This document shows positions 38,228-46,865 of a DNA stretch of 64,000 nt, piece by piece. The position numbers and the translations under genes are program-made. The notes beneath the pieces were generated by a model. It ran no database searches, was not told where the DNA came from, and was given only the letters and a program-made list of their open reading frames with translations. The stretch is from Sphingobacterium chuzhouense (lineage in GTDB: Bacteria; Bacteroidota; Bacteroidia; Sphingobacteriales; Sphingobacteriaceae). The first letter of the stretch is position 1; each line of letters begins with the position of its first letter. The stretch is from positions 372,001 to 436,000 of the forward strand of contig NZ_JACNYL010000002.1 of the NCBI RefSeq assembly GCF_014692525.1. The letters are read 5' to 3'.

Positions 38228-39892
38228 TTACAACGATACTCCTCTTCTCCAAGGAATAAAATCATCCTGTCCTAATTGGACAGCTTTCGGTTGTTCTTCT
38301 CCGCTCGCCACCCTAATCACATATTCCAATATCCGATGTGCTGTTTCTTGAATGGTTTCCTCCCCATCGATAATCGTCCCACAGTTGATATCGATAATAT
38401 CGGGCATCTTTTCAAATGTTTTGGTATTCGTAGAGAGTTTAATAACGGGTACAATAGGGTTTCCTGTTGGTGTCCCCAATCCGGTTGTAAAAAGCACGAT
38501 ATTCGCCCCTGCTGCCACCTCCGCCGTTGTACTTTCCACATCGTTGCCCGGTGTACATAACAGGTTTAGTCCCGGTGCGTTCACCACCTCGGGATAGTCT
38601 ACTACTGTAGTTACAGGGGAGTTTCCTCCCTTCTTTGCGGCACCTGCAGACTTTATTGCATCCGTAATCAATCCATCGCGAATATTTCCCGGTGACGGAT
38701 TCATATAAAAACCGGAACCATCTGCTTCTGCTTTCGCATTATATGTCTTCATCAAATGCATAAATTTCTCGGCAGTCACCTCATCAACACATCTGTCACT
38801 CAGTTCCTGCTCCACACCGCAAAGCTCTGGAAACTCTGCTAAAATAACCGAACCTCCCATTGTCACTAACATATCCGATACATATCCTAAAGCTGGATTG
38901 GCCGAAATACCCGAAAATCCATCCGAACCCCCACATTCTAATCCGATACATAATTTATCTAAAGCTGCCGGCTGGCGGATCTGTTTATTTGCTTTCGTCA
39001 ACCCGGCGAAAGTCGCTTTAATAGCCTTTTGCATCAACCCCTGTTCCGTACCTTCCAATTGTTGCTCAAAAATATACAACAGTTTATCAAATTTAGCATC
39101 CCGCTTTTTAATTTCATCCCGCAATATAGAGGCTTGTGCGTGCTGGCAACCAAGGCTTAAAATAGTAGCACCAGCGACATTCGGGTGTGTAATATATCCC
39201 GCAAGCAATCCACATAGCGCATCCGAATCCATCCGTGTACCTCCACAGCCCATATCATGATTTAAAAACTTGACACCATCTACATTTGGAAACAAACGGT
39301 TTTTCCCTTTACGGATTTTCGCTGACGAAAGGTCTACGGCCAACAATTCATCCACAGAAGCACCCGCCTGATAGCGCACAATTAATTCTTCCACTTCGTC
39401 GGAATAGTCCTTTGACTCTACCTGATAGCCTAATTTCTCTTCCAGTGCTGATTTTAGGGTCAGCACATTCCTATTCTCACAAAACACCAATGGAATAACC
39501 AGCCAATGATTAGCCGTTCCAACTGTACCATTACTACGATGGAATCCATTAAAAGTACGTCCTTCAAAGGCCGATACATCGGGTTTCTCCCAATATAATT
39601 TTCTGTTACCCAGTTTAAAATCATCGGAAGCATGACGCAAATTATCTGTGGTGATTAACGCGCCTTCCAGCACTCCATAGTTCATCTTGCCAACTAAAAC
39701 ACCATACATTAATATATCAGCATCTTTTTCCAGCGGATAAATCGTGAATTTATGTTTCGCGCGGACAGCCTCCCGTAAAAAGAATCGCTGTTCACCTAAC
39801 TCCACCTTAAATCCTTTCGGCAAATCCCGTAATGCCACTAATACGTTGTCCTTCGGATGTATTTGTAAATATGATAACCGCTCCCTATCCAT
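38228..39892 (-). CDS. UxaA family altronate-type dehydratase, probable L-fuconate dehydratase
   Basis: A 554-residue protein with an N-terminal SAF-like domain (LQIHPKDNVLVALRDLPKGF) and a large dehydratase domain with HDMGCGGTRMDSDALCG, GLECGGSDGFSGISANPALG and NSPVTTVVDYPE. UxaA enzymes dehydrate sugar acids such as altronate. By position it takes the fuconate dehydration step, in place of the enolase-superfamily enzyme known from Xanthomonas. The ATG at 39892 lies one base after the mutarotase stop. Confidence 0.85.
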   Translation of the reverse strand: MDRERLSYLQIHPKDNVLVALRDLPKGFKVELGEQRFFLREAVRAKHKFTIYPLEKDADILMYGVLVGKMNYGVLEGALITTDNLRHASDDFKLGNRKLYWEKPDVSAFEGRTFNGFHRSNGTVGTANHWLVIPLVFCENRNVLTLKSALEEKLGYQVESKDYSDEVEELIVRYQAGASVDELLAVDLSSAKIRKGKNRLFPNVDGVKFLNHDMGCGGTRMDSDALCGLLAGYITHPNVAGATILSLGCQHAQASILRDEIKKRDAKFDKLLYIFEQQLEGTEQGLMQKAIKATFAGLTKANKQIRQPAALDKLCIGLECGGSDGFSGISANPALGYVSDMLVTMGGSVILAEFPELCGVEQELSDRCVDEVTAEKFMHLMKTYNAKAEADGSGFYMNPSPGNIRDGLITDAIKSAGAAKKGGNSPVTTVVDYPEVVNAPGLNLLCTPGNDVESTTAEVAAGANIVLFTTGLGTPTGNPIVPVIKLSTNTKTFEKMPDIIDINCGTIIDGEETIQETAHRILEYVIRVASGEEQPKAVQLGQDDFIPWRRGVSL

Positions 39893-39893
39893 T

Positions 39894-40223
39894 TTACAAC
39901 TCAAAAATTTTCTCCATCAATACCCATTTTTCCCCTGGTTTAGCGCCGGGGATAGCTTGTTGATATTTCCACATCAGTGCCTCCCACTCCTGCACTTTCG
40001 CGTTGGTTACATCCATTTCGTTTTTCTTTTCAAAGCTAAATGTATTATTTACGTCCATAATCATAAACAGCCTATTTCCAAATAGATATATTGCCATATC
40101 ATCAATACCTGCATCTTTTATCGATGCGCGGATTTCAGGCCATACCGCTTGGTGATAAGCTTCATATTCCGCTATCAATTTCGGATCTTCAACCAGATCT
40201 AGTGCTAATGCGTATCTCCTCAT
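39894..40223 (-). CDS. L-rhamnose/L-fucose mutarotase (RhaM family)
   Basis: A 109-residue ferredoxin-fold mutarotase: RYALALDLVEDPKLIAEYEA, HQAVWPEI and a C-terminal WVLMEKIFEL. RhaM proteins interconvert alpha and beta anomers of 6-deoxy sugars; in this fucose operon it should supply the anomer used by the dehydrogenase. Second gene of the operon, 53 bases after fucP. Confidence 0.88.
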   Translation of the reverse strand: MRRYALALDLVEDPKLIAEYEAYHQAVWPEIRASIKDAGIDDMAIYLFGNRLFMIMDVNNTFSFEKKNEMDVTNAKVQEWEALMWKYQQAIPGAKPGEKWVLMEKIFEL

Positions 40224-40276
40224 TTTTTATTTCTAGTTTAAAGATGGACCTCTTGGGATCCGTCACTTATTATCCT

Positions 40277-41530
40277 TTATCCTTGTTCTTTTATTCTTGC
40301 TCCTTTGTTATTCCAAGCGAACAGCGCCACTACGACAAAGCAAACAAACACTACATAATACGCTAGCTGGAAATTTCCGGTCCAATCTGACACCAAACCC
40401 AACACGGGGGGCAGTGCAGCCCCACCTACAATCGACATGACAATCAAGCTGGAAGCTGATTTCGTATCCGCACCAATACCTTCTACACCTACGGCAAAAA
40501 TCGTCGGAAACATAATAGACATAAAAAAAGCAATACCAATCATGGCGTATAAGGTTCCTATCCCATTACCATAAATTACATATAAGGTTAAGCACATGGA
40601 AATCAATGCGTATATCAACAGCAACTTAAGTGGCTCTATATATCTCATAAAGAATGTTCCAATAAATCTTCCAAGCATAAAGGCAAGCCCCGCAACACCG
40701 GCGTAATAACTTGCTTGCGTAGGAGCTATACCTGAGACCTCCGTAGCGTACATAACTAAAAAGCTTAATATACAAACCTGTGCACCGATATAGAAAAATT
40801 GTGCTATTACTGCCCAAGAGACATTTTTGTGCCGTAGCGAACCAAACACACCCCGTGATCCATTACCATCATCTTCTTCTTTGATTTCGGGTAATTTTGT
40901 AAAAATAAAAAAGACAGTTACCAATAGCAGAATCAATCCCAACACGAAGTAAGGTCCTTTTACGGAAGCAGTTTCTGCTTGTATATATGCATTTCTCGCC
41001 TGTTCACTCAAGGCGGCAATCTCTTCAGCTGATTTCGGTTCTTCCGTTAGAATAAATTTACCTCCAACAATAGGCGCAATAAATGCAGCCAAACCGTTGA
41101 AAGATTGTGCAAAATTAAGCCGTTGAGTCGCTTTTTCGGGATCCCCCAATACGGTGATATAAGGGTTCGCTGCCGTCTCCAATATAGCAAGGCCACAAGA
41201 TACAACAAACAAGGCGCCCAAAAAGAAATAGTAGTTAATCTTATTCGCTGCGGGCACAAAAAGAAAACATCCCAACGCAAAAACAAGCAAACCTACAGTG
41301 ATACCTATCTTATATCCAAAGCGTTTCATAATGTAACCCGCAGGAATAGCTAACAAAAAGTAAGCAATAAAAACAGCTGAGTCCACCAAAGACGCCTGAA
41401 AATGCGTCAAACTGAATGCATTTCGCAAATGCGGAATCAGAATAGGGTCAAGATTGTGGATAAACCCCCAAAAGAAAAATAAAGAGGTTATCAAAGCAAT
41501 AGCTAGCGTATATTTCTTCTCCCGTGCCAT
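40277..41530 (-). CDS. fucP: L-fucose:H+ symporter FucP
   Basis: A 417-residue MFS sugar porter of the FHS family with 12 helices. Signature stretches include SLFFFWGFIHNLDPILIPHL at the N-terminus, ETAANPYITVLG and QSFNGLAAFIAPIVGG. FucP brings L-fucose into the cell with a proton. It heads the operon of fucose catabolic genes and is divergent from an AraC regulator 137 bases away. Confidence 0.92.
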   Translation of the reverse strand: MAREKKYTLAIALITSLFFFWGFIHNLDPILIPHLRNAFSLTHFQASLVDSAVFIAYFLLAIPAGYIMKRFGYKIGITVGLLVFALGCFLFVPAANKINYYFFLGALFVVSCGLAILETAANPYITVLGDPEKATQRLNFAQSFNGLAAFIAPIVGGKFILTEEPKSAEEIAALSEQARNAYIQAETASVKGPYFVLGLILLLVTVFFIFTKLPEIKEEDDGNGSRGVFGSLRHKNVSWAVIAQFFYIGAQVCILSFLVMYATEVSGIAPTQASYYAGVAGLAFMLGRFIGTFFMRYIEPLKLLLIYALISMCLTLYVIYGNGIGTLYAMIGIAFFMSIMFPTIFAVGVEGIGADTKSASSLIVMSIVGGAALPPVLGLVSDWTGNFQLAYYVVFVCFVVVALFAWNNKGARIKEQG

Positions 41531-41667
41531 AGAAACGATATTTGGAAAGTAAAGCTAGTATAAATTACCCCGGCATTATTGAACTATTTTACCGATTTAC
41601 TAACCAATATTAACACACTTTATGTAAATTTAATCTCTTATACGAATAAATAAATTATATCTTTTCT

Positions 41668-42522
41668 ATGCAGCGACTAGACCATACTTCGTCTACCCCA
41701 AGTTCTATTGCAATTCGGCATGATAATACACCACAAAACCACAATGTATGGCATTACCATGAAGAGTTAGAGTTTATCTATATCAAACAAGGAAAAGGGA
41801 CGTTTTTTGTAGGTGATTGCATACAACAGTTCGCTGATAATTTTATCGTTTTAATAGGATCTAAAACACCACATTACTGGCTTTTTGATGAAGAATATAT
41901 GAAAATAGATTCCCCAAATGTAGCCAGCATTCATGCCGTCCATTTTAAACCAGATTTTATTGGTTCTGATTTTTTAGGATTACCAGAAGCGGTTACTGTC
42001 AAGCAAGTTTATCGGTTGGCCAAACGGGCTATTTTATTTCCGCCGGATGACGCGTACCTTATCCATTTCTTTGAAAATCTATCTACCCAAATGCCTACCA
42101 AACGGCTCATTATGCTTCTTGACATACTCGATTATACAGCAACTTTGCATACGCCGACCACATTGGTAAGCGCCAACTACACGACTCCACAACAACAAGG
42201 TGACTATCTTCGTATGAACAAGATATTGGACTATATTCGTTTACATTATAAGGCTAAGATTCATCTTGACGAAATTGCTCATATAGCCGGAATGACGTCT
42301 AACTCTTTTTGTCGCTACTTTAAACAACGCACCGGAAAAACACTAATTGAATTCGTTAACGAACTTCGAATAGGACATGCTTGTAAACTATTATCCGAAG
42401 GCAACGCACCCATTAAGGAAATATGTTTCGAGTGCGGTTTCCATAATTTCGTTAGTTTTCATAAGATTTTCAAATCCATTGCGGGTTCTACACCATCGGC
42501 ATATCGGGAAGCAATTCAATAA
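41668..42522 (+). CDS. AraC family transcriptional regulator, probable fucose-locus activator
   Basis: A 284-residue regulator: N-terminal cupin sensor domain (NHNVWHYHEELEFIYIKQGK) and a C-terminal double helix-turn-helix (KIHLDEIAHIAGMTSNSFCR, then GNAPIKEICFECGFHNFVSF). It is divergently placed from fucP, so it probably senses fucose or an intermediate and controls the operon. The shared gap 41531-41667 is AT-rich; no clear operator or TAnnTTTG box was found there. Confidence 0.9.
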   Translation: MQRLDHTSSTPSSIAIRHDNTPQNHNVWHYHEELEFIYIKQGKGTFFVGDCIQQFADNFIVLIGSKTPHYWLFDEEYMKIDSPNVASIHAVHFKPDFIGSDFLGLPEAVTVKQVYRLAKRAILFPPDDAYLIHFFENLSTQMPTKRLIMLLDILDYTATLHTPTTLVSANYTTPQQQGDYLRMNKILDYIRLHYKAKIHLDEIAHIAGMTSNSFCRYFKQRTGKTLIEFVNELRIGHACKLLSEGNAPIKEICFECGFHNFVSFHKIFKSIAGSTPSAYREAIQ

Positions 42523-42600
42523 TATGCAGCGACGTCTAAAGTTAACGAAAGATTACACAAATTTTGTAATCACCTACAGAACGTACTCAAAAAAAGATAT

Positions 42601-42631
42601 TTTGTAAGTTTATCGGAAAACAGTACATTTG
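42601..42631 (+). promoter_or_regulatory. Promoter of the fluoride riboswitch / CLC-F gene
   Basis: -33 TTTG (42601-42604), 19-base spacer, -7 TACATTTG (42624-42631). Transcription would begin about 5-8 bases later, just ahead of the riboswitch. Confidence 0.75.
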
Positions 42632-42640
42632 TTTAGTCGT

Positions 42641-42687
42641 GGCAATGATGTCTGCCCTGAACCGCCGTGAAAGCTGATGACGTCTAC
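42641..42687 (+). promoter_or_regulatory. Fluoride riboswitch (crcB motif)
   Basis: The RNA has the crcB layout: GGCA / TGCC stem (42641-42656) around ATGATGTC, the conserved AACC (42660-42663), and a closing GCTGATGACGTCTAC segment. GATGTC (42647-42652) pairs with GACGTC (42679-42684), as GGCAU/AUGCC does in the Pseudomonas syringae aptamer. It lies 42 bases before a CLC gene with fluoride-type motifs, a known target class. It turns expression on when fluoride rises. Confidence 0.88.
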
Positions 42688-42729
42688 TTTATTTGAATGG
42701 TCTTCAAACAAGATAGTTATTGATAAAGC

Positions 42730-43947
42730 ATGATAAAATCAGTTTCCTTTTTAATACGCCTTTTCTTTAAGTGGTTGCTTTTAATATTAGCTATTTCCGG
42801 AATGGTAGGTTCTCTTTCTGCGGTATTTCTGTATGCCTTAAATGAAGTCACCTTGTTCCGTGAAACTCACCTTTGGATAATATCGTTGCTACCCTTTGCA
42901 GGCGTATTCATTGTATGGTGGTATCAGCGGTATGGCGAAAATGCACAAAAAGGGAATAACCTTTTGCTGGAAGAATATTATTATCCCACATCACTCAGTG
43001 TTCCATGGAAAATGGCACCTATGGTCATACTCGCAACCTTGATTACCCATCTTTTCGGTGGCTCGGCAGGGCGCGAAGGAACGGCGGTACAATATGGAGG
43101 CACTGTTGCCGCCCAATTCAACAAGTTCGTTCCACTAGGGAAACAAGACAGACGTATTCTCTTGTTATGTGGAATAGCGGGGGGATTTGCCTCACTTTTT
43201 GGAACTCCATTAGCTGGTGCCATCTTCGCGATCGAGATGGTGCAGTTAGGTAGAATACGTTGGCGAGGTGTAGGTGCTATATTAGCAACAGCATTACTTT
43301 CTAACTGGGCATGTGGTCTCTACGGTGATTTACACACCCATTATCCCCCTATTGGTGAAGTTCCTACCTGGTCTTTTTCTATCGTTGCCTATTTATTGCT
43401 TGCGGGTAGCCTATTTGGACTAGCATCCATGTTATTTCGCTATACTGGCGATATATTCAACAACGGATTCAAAAAAATAAAACAACCCTTACTTCGTCCT
43501 TTTATTGGTGGAATATTAGTTATTTTAGCTGTCTTTCTCCTACAGTCCACTAAACATATAGGGCTCGGTATCCCCACAATTATTGCTGCCTTTCAGCAAC
43601 CTCTTCCTACAACAGATTTCCTTATCAAAATAGGATTGACTGCACTGACTTTGAGCGCGGGCTTCAAAGGAGGGGAAGTCACGCCGCTGTTTTTCATTGG
43701 TGCTACCTTAGGCAATGCATTAGCGCCTTTAATCCCCCTTCCCTTGGCACTCCTAGCCGCTACCGGTTTTGTTTCGGTGTTTGCTGGCTGCACAAAAACA
43801 CCTATTGCGTGTACAGTAATGGCCATGGAGTTATTTGGTTGGCAATACGGTCTGTTTTTCTTGATAACCTGCCTGATTAGCTATGTAAGCTCCGGAAAAA
43901 AAGGTATCTATAGTGCGCAAAGAATTAAAAACTTTAAGCTTTTTTAG
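42730..43947 (+). CDS. CLC-F type fluoride/proton antiporter
   Basis: A 405-residue CLC family membrane protein. The selectivity segment is G75-N-N-L-L in place of the chloride-type GSGIP, matching the GNNL(I/L) form of fluoride-exporting CLCs. The gating glutamate is E116 in GREGTAVQYGG, also of the CLC-F form. Later helices carry LGIPTIIAAF and FKGGEVTPLFFIGATLG. It expels F- in exchange for H+. The fluoride riboswitch and promoter directly upstream confirm the role. Confidence 0.93.
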   Translation: MIKSVSFLIRLFFKWLLLILAISGMVGSLSAVFLYALNEVTLFRETHLWIISLLPFAGVFIVWWYQRYGENAQKGNNLLLEEYYYPTSLSVPWKMAPMVILATLITHLFGGSAGREGTAVQYGGTVAAQFNKFVPLGKQDRRILLLCGIAGGFASLFGTPLAGAIFAIEMVQLGRIRWRGVGAILATALLSNWACGLYGDLHTHYPPIGEVPTWSFSIVAYLLLAGSLFGLASMLFRYTGDIFNNGFKKIKQPLLRPFIGGILVILAVFLLQSTKHIGLGIPTIIAAFQQPLPTTDFLIKIGLTALTLSAGFKGGEVTPLFFIGATLGNALAPLIPLPLALLAATGFVSVFAGCTKTPIACTVMAMELFGWQYGLFFLITCLISYVSSGKKGIYSAQRIKNFKLF

Positions 43948-44003
43948 GTTCACAACGAGATTTAAAACTTTGCTATTTGGGAAGCTGCTGTTCCAAAGAC
44001 ACA

Positions 44004-44729
44004 TTATATTTTCAGCTTAGCATACAACTCTAAATACAGATCGATCGCTTTTCTTTTATCCACGGTCAGATGAAAATCAAGACTCTCCGTCAAATACGTG
44101 TGGTAATCGAAACCCTCATACACAGGCAACCCTGGGATAACATCCTCTGGACGTGCCACACCCTTCGCCAGGGCATGGTTGAATGCTTCTTGAAAATCTT
44201 CAGGCAATTCTTTATTCGAAACCCATACAGCGAAAGCAAAAGGCAAACCTGTCATATCTTTCCAATAATACCCCATATCGTATGCAAAAGGTACTTTGTT
44301 TTTTTTGCCAAATGTACGGTCACCAATTAATACATAAGCATCCGCCTCTCCTTCTGTCAACACTTCTATATCTTTTTTCCAGTAATGCTTCAATAGAATT
44401 TGTGCCAATCCATTGGAGGTTCTAGACTGTTTATCCAACAGCAGCGTTTTGATTTCCTCAATCGGTTTATTGGAAAAAATAAACACGGAATCTACCGCAC
44501 CGTCACTTCCAATACAGTAATCACCAATAATATGGTAATTAGAGAGCTTAGCTAGAGCGGCAATAGGAATAATCCCCATATCCACCTCATTATCTATAAC
44601 CTTTCGCGCACATTCACTGGGGTAGTCTACGGAGAGGTCTATCGCATTTATTACATCCGAGTTTCTTATACCATTCAAAAAAGGAAGTGTGTTCGTATAA
44701 GAAACAGCAGATATCGCTATTTTATCCAT
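44004..44729 (-). CDS. mqnA: Chorismate dehydratase MqnA (futalosine menaquinone pathway)
   Basis: A 241-residue periplasmic-binding-protein fold enzyme: IAISAVSYTNTLPFLNGI at the N-terminus and VDMGIIPIAALAKL, with a late DMGYYWKDMTGLPFAFAVWV. MqnA removes water from chorismate to give 3-enolpyruvyl-benzoate, the first step of futalosine menaquinone synthesis. It overlaps the phosphatase gene by one base (TAATG). mqnE is two genes upstream. Confidence 0.92.
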   Translation of the reverse strand: MDKIAISAVSYTNTLPFLNGIRNSDVINAIDLSVDYPSECARKVIDNEVDMGIIPIAALAKLSNYHIIGDYCIGSDGAVDSVFIFSNKPIEEIKTLLLDKQSRTSNGLAQILLKHYWKKDIEVLTEGEADAYVLIGDRTFGKKNKVPFAYDMGYYWKDMTGLPFAFAVWVSNKELPEDFQEAFNHALAKGVARPEDVIPGLPVYEGFDYHTYLTESLDFHLTVDKRKAIDLYLELYAKLKI

Positions 44730-45346
44730 TATAGATTTTCTAGATGTTTAACGTTATAATGATCAACTATTTCAAAATAACTACCATTATATTCCAAAAC
44801 ATAAAGCGCTGTATTGGTATGCGGGAAATCATCCATTAAGCATACGGGAACACCTGTTAAATGACAGAGCATGATACGCATTGCCCGACCGTGCATACAC
44901 ACTAATAAAGTTTCTTCGTATTTCTGCTGCAACATATAAGATATTGCCTCTTGTTGGCGGGCTACAAGCTGGTTGGGGGACTCCCCGAGCTCGATGCTTA
45001 AATCTAAGTTTCCATCCCTCCAAGAACTGACTACTTCTTCAAAGCCTGTCATAATCGTTTCGTCCTGCTCTTTCCCTTCATAAATCCCCCACGAAATTTC
45101 ATCCAGACCGATCAATTCTTCACTCGGTATACCTTGTTCCAAAAAAGGTCGAACAGTTTGTTTCGTCCGCAACAAGGTGGATGTATATATTTTATCAAAA
45201 GGGACATGGTTAAAAGCTTCATAAAAAGCCTGTGCCTGCTTATGTCCTGTTTCATTCAGCGGAGAATCTATACCTCTCCCTTGAACAATCCCTTTTAAAT
45301 TTAAATCTGTCTGTCCGTGTCGGATAAAATAAAATGTCTTTCTCAA
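44729..45346 (-). CDS. Histidine phosphatase family protein
   Basis: A 205-residue branch-2-like phosphoglycerate-mutase fold protein: RHGQTDLNLKGIVQGRGID at the N-terminus (catalytic His in RHG), ISWGIYEGKEQDE, and MHGRAMRIML with the second His. It would dephosphorylate a small phosphorylated metabolite. It lies 10 bases after mqnE and overlaps mqnA, so a link to menaquinone synthesis is plausible but no phosphatase step is known in that part of the pathway. Confidence 0.85.
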   Translation of the reverse strand: MRKTFYFIRHGQTDLNLKGIVQGRGIDSPLNETGHKQAQAFYEAFNHVPFDKIYTSTLLRTKQTVRPFLEQGIPSEELIGLDEISWGIYEGKEQDETIMTGFEEVVSSWRDGNLDLSIELGESPNQLVARQQEAISYMLQQKYEETLLVCMHGRAMRIMLCHLTGVPVCLMDDFPHTNTALYVLEYNGSYFEIVDHYNVKHLENL

Positions 45347-45356
45347 TGTCTAACTG

Positions 45357-46550
45357 TTATTCTACTACGGGTAACGAATAATAATTTGGTTTATTTGCCT
45401 CGTCAAAAACAACATCTTTATAATCAGTCACGATTTTATATAATGTATCGCGTTCGATTGGATGCCTGTCTACCTGCTTAATAAGCTCGACTAGCTGGCG
45501 AGTGCTCATTGCCGGATGCTGTTCTTCTGCACCCGCCATGGAATAGATTTTAGTAGTATCATCTAATGTGCCATCGATATCATCCACACCGAATGCCAAA
45601 GAAAGCTGTGCAGTATCTCTGGAAATCATCGCCCAATAAGCTTTGATATGATCGAAATTATCCATATAAATTCGCGCTACCGCATAGTTTCTTAGGTCTT
45701 CCACCACCGATACTTCTGGAACGTGTGACATTTGATGACCTTGATTACGGAACTTTAACGGGATAAATGCCTGGAAACCTCCAGTCTTGTCCTGCAATTC
45801 ACGTAATCGCTCCATGTGGTCTACACGATGCCAAAATTCTTCGATATGCCCATACAACATCGTAGCGTTAGTACGCATTCCTAAACTATGCGCTTGCTCA
45901 TGAATATCCAACCATTGTTCAGCCGTACACTTGTCACCTGCTATTTTCTCACGGACTTCCGGGTGGAAAATTTCCGCCCCACCTCCCGGCATCGAGTCAA
46001 GTCCACATTCTTGTAGATATTTTAAGCCATCGTAGTGGCTCATTTTTGCTTTCTTGAATATGTAGTAATACTCTACCGGAGTAAGTCCTTTGATATGTAA
46101 ATCAGGACGATGTGCTTTGCACTGCCGAAAAAAGTCAGCATAGAAATCTAAGTTCTGCTTCGGCACGACACCACCTGTAATATGTACCTCGGTAACAGGT
46201 TCATCGTCGTACTTTTTTACGACGTCCATCATACCTGAGACATCCATTTCCCATCCTTGTTCCCTTTCCTTGATCAAACGGGAATAGGCACAAAACTTAC
46301 AATCGTATACACATACGTTGGTCGGTTCGATGTGAAAATTTCTGTTGAAGTAGGTATAGTCGCCGTGGTTTTTTTCACGGATATAGTTAGCTAGTACACC
46401 TAAATAACCCAGTTCTCCGCGTTCATATAATAGAACTCCTTCCTCAAAACTCACCCGCTCACTTTGAAGCACCTTTTGGGCGATATGTTTTAATTCGGTA
46501 TCTAAGTTGTTATCTTGAATTAAAAAATTAAGTTTCTCCGTTGCGTTCAT
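45357..46550 (-). CDS. mqnE: Aminofutalosine synthase MqnE (radical SAM)
   Basis: A 397-residue radical SAM enzyme with the cluster motif CVYDCKFC (C80, C84, C87) preceded by NFHIEPTNVC. Family segments include EVHITGGVVPKQNLDFY and GLDSMPGGGAEIFHPEVREK. It joins the MqnA product to the adenosyl radical to make aminofutalosine. A strong ribosome site (AGGAGG) is placed before the ATG, and a promoter with -33 TTTG and -7 TAAATTTG lies in and beside the adjacent intergenic repeat. Confidence 0.95.
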   Translation of the reverse strand: MNATEKLNFLIQDNNLDTELKHIAQKVLQSERVSFEEGVLLYERGELGYLGVLANYIREKNHGDYTYFNRNFHIEPTNVCVYDCKFCAYSRLIKEREQGWEMDVSGMMDVVKKYDDEPVTEVHITGGVVPKQNLDFYADFFRQCKAHRPDLHIKGLTPVEYYYIFKKAKMSHYDGLKYLQECGLDSMPGGGAEIFHPEVREKIAGDKCTAEQWLDIHEQAHSLGMRTNATMLYGHIEEFWHRVDHMERLRELQDKTGGFQAFIPLKFRNQGHQMSHVPEVSVVEDLRNYAVARIYMDNFDHIKAYWAMISRDTAQLSLAFGVDDIDGTLDDTTKIYSMAGAEEQHPAMSTRQLVELIKQVDRHPIERDTLYKIVTDYKDVVFDEANKPNYYSLPVVE

Positions 46551-46564
46551 TTCTGCCTCCTAAA

Positions 46565-46598
46565 CAAATTTATTGTTTTATACTTTTTTTACCGCAAA
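46565..46598 (-). promoter_or_regulatory. mqnE promoter using the repeat end
   Basis: On the minus strand -33 TTTG (in the terminal hairpin of the repeat), 22-base spacer, -7 TAAATTTG (46572-46565), just before the AGGAGG ribosome site. The leader would be very short. Confidence 0.45.
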
Positions 46599-46857
46599 AA
46601 AGTATACAAAAAAACTCGCCACTTTAAAATTTTGATGGGGTGGATAGTGCATCCATCAAATTTCTACATATTTCAAAATTTTATATGTGGCATTGAAAGG
46701 TTAAGGATGAGATAATACAATTGCACAATCCCCCTCTTAACATTAACAGTCGCATCCGAATGTTTTACAACTGTACAAATTCATCCTTAGTACTATTCCA
46801 AATGTAAAACATTCGAAGTGACGAGGTTTTTGCTTCTTTTTCACGGGGAAAAAGAAG
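46579..46857. repeat. Dispersed palindromic intergenic repeat, copy 2 (both ends present)
   Basis: Fills the gap between mqnE and the ABC exporter. Left end: hairpin TATACTTTTTT / AAAAAAGTATA, then CTCGCCACTTT. Right end: AAGTGACGAGG, T-run, GCTTC and hairpin CTTCTTTTTC / GAAAAAGAAG (46833-46857). The ends are inverted copies of one module. Inside lie TTTGATGG / CCATCAAA (46631-46660) and a perfect 13-bp inverted repeat CGAATGTTTTACA / TGTAAAACATTCG (46757-46769, 46803-46815). No coding frame fits. Confidence 0.7.
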
Positions 46858-46865
46858 TTAAAAAA

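Noticed and set aside
42551-42571. GATTACA/TGTAATC hairpin after the AraC gene as terminator
   Set aside because: AT-rich and not followed by a T-run; more likely chance or a weak structure.
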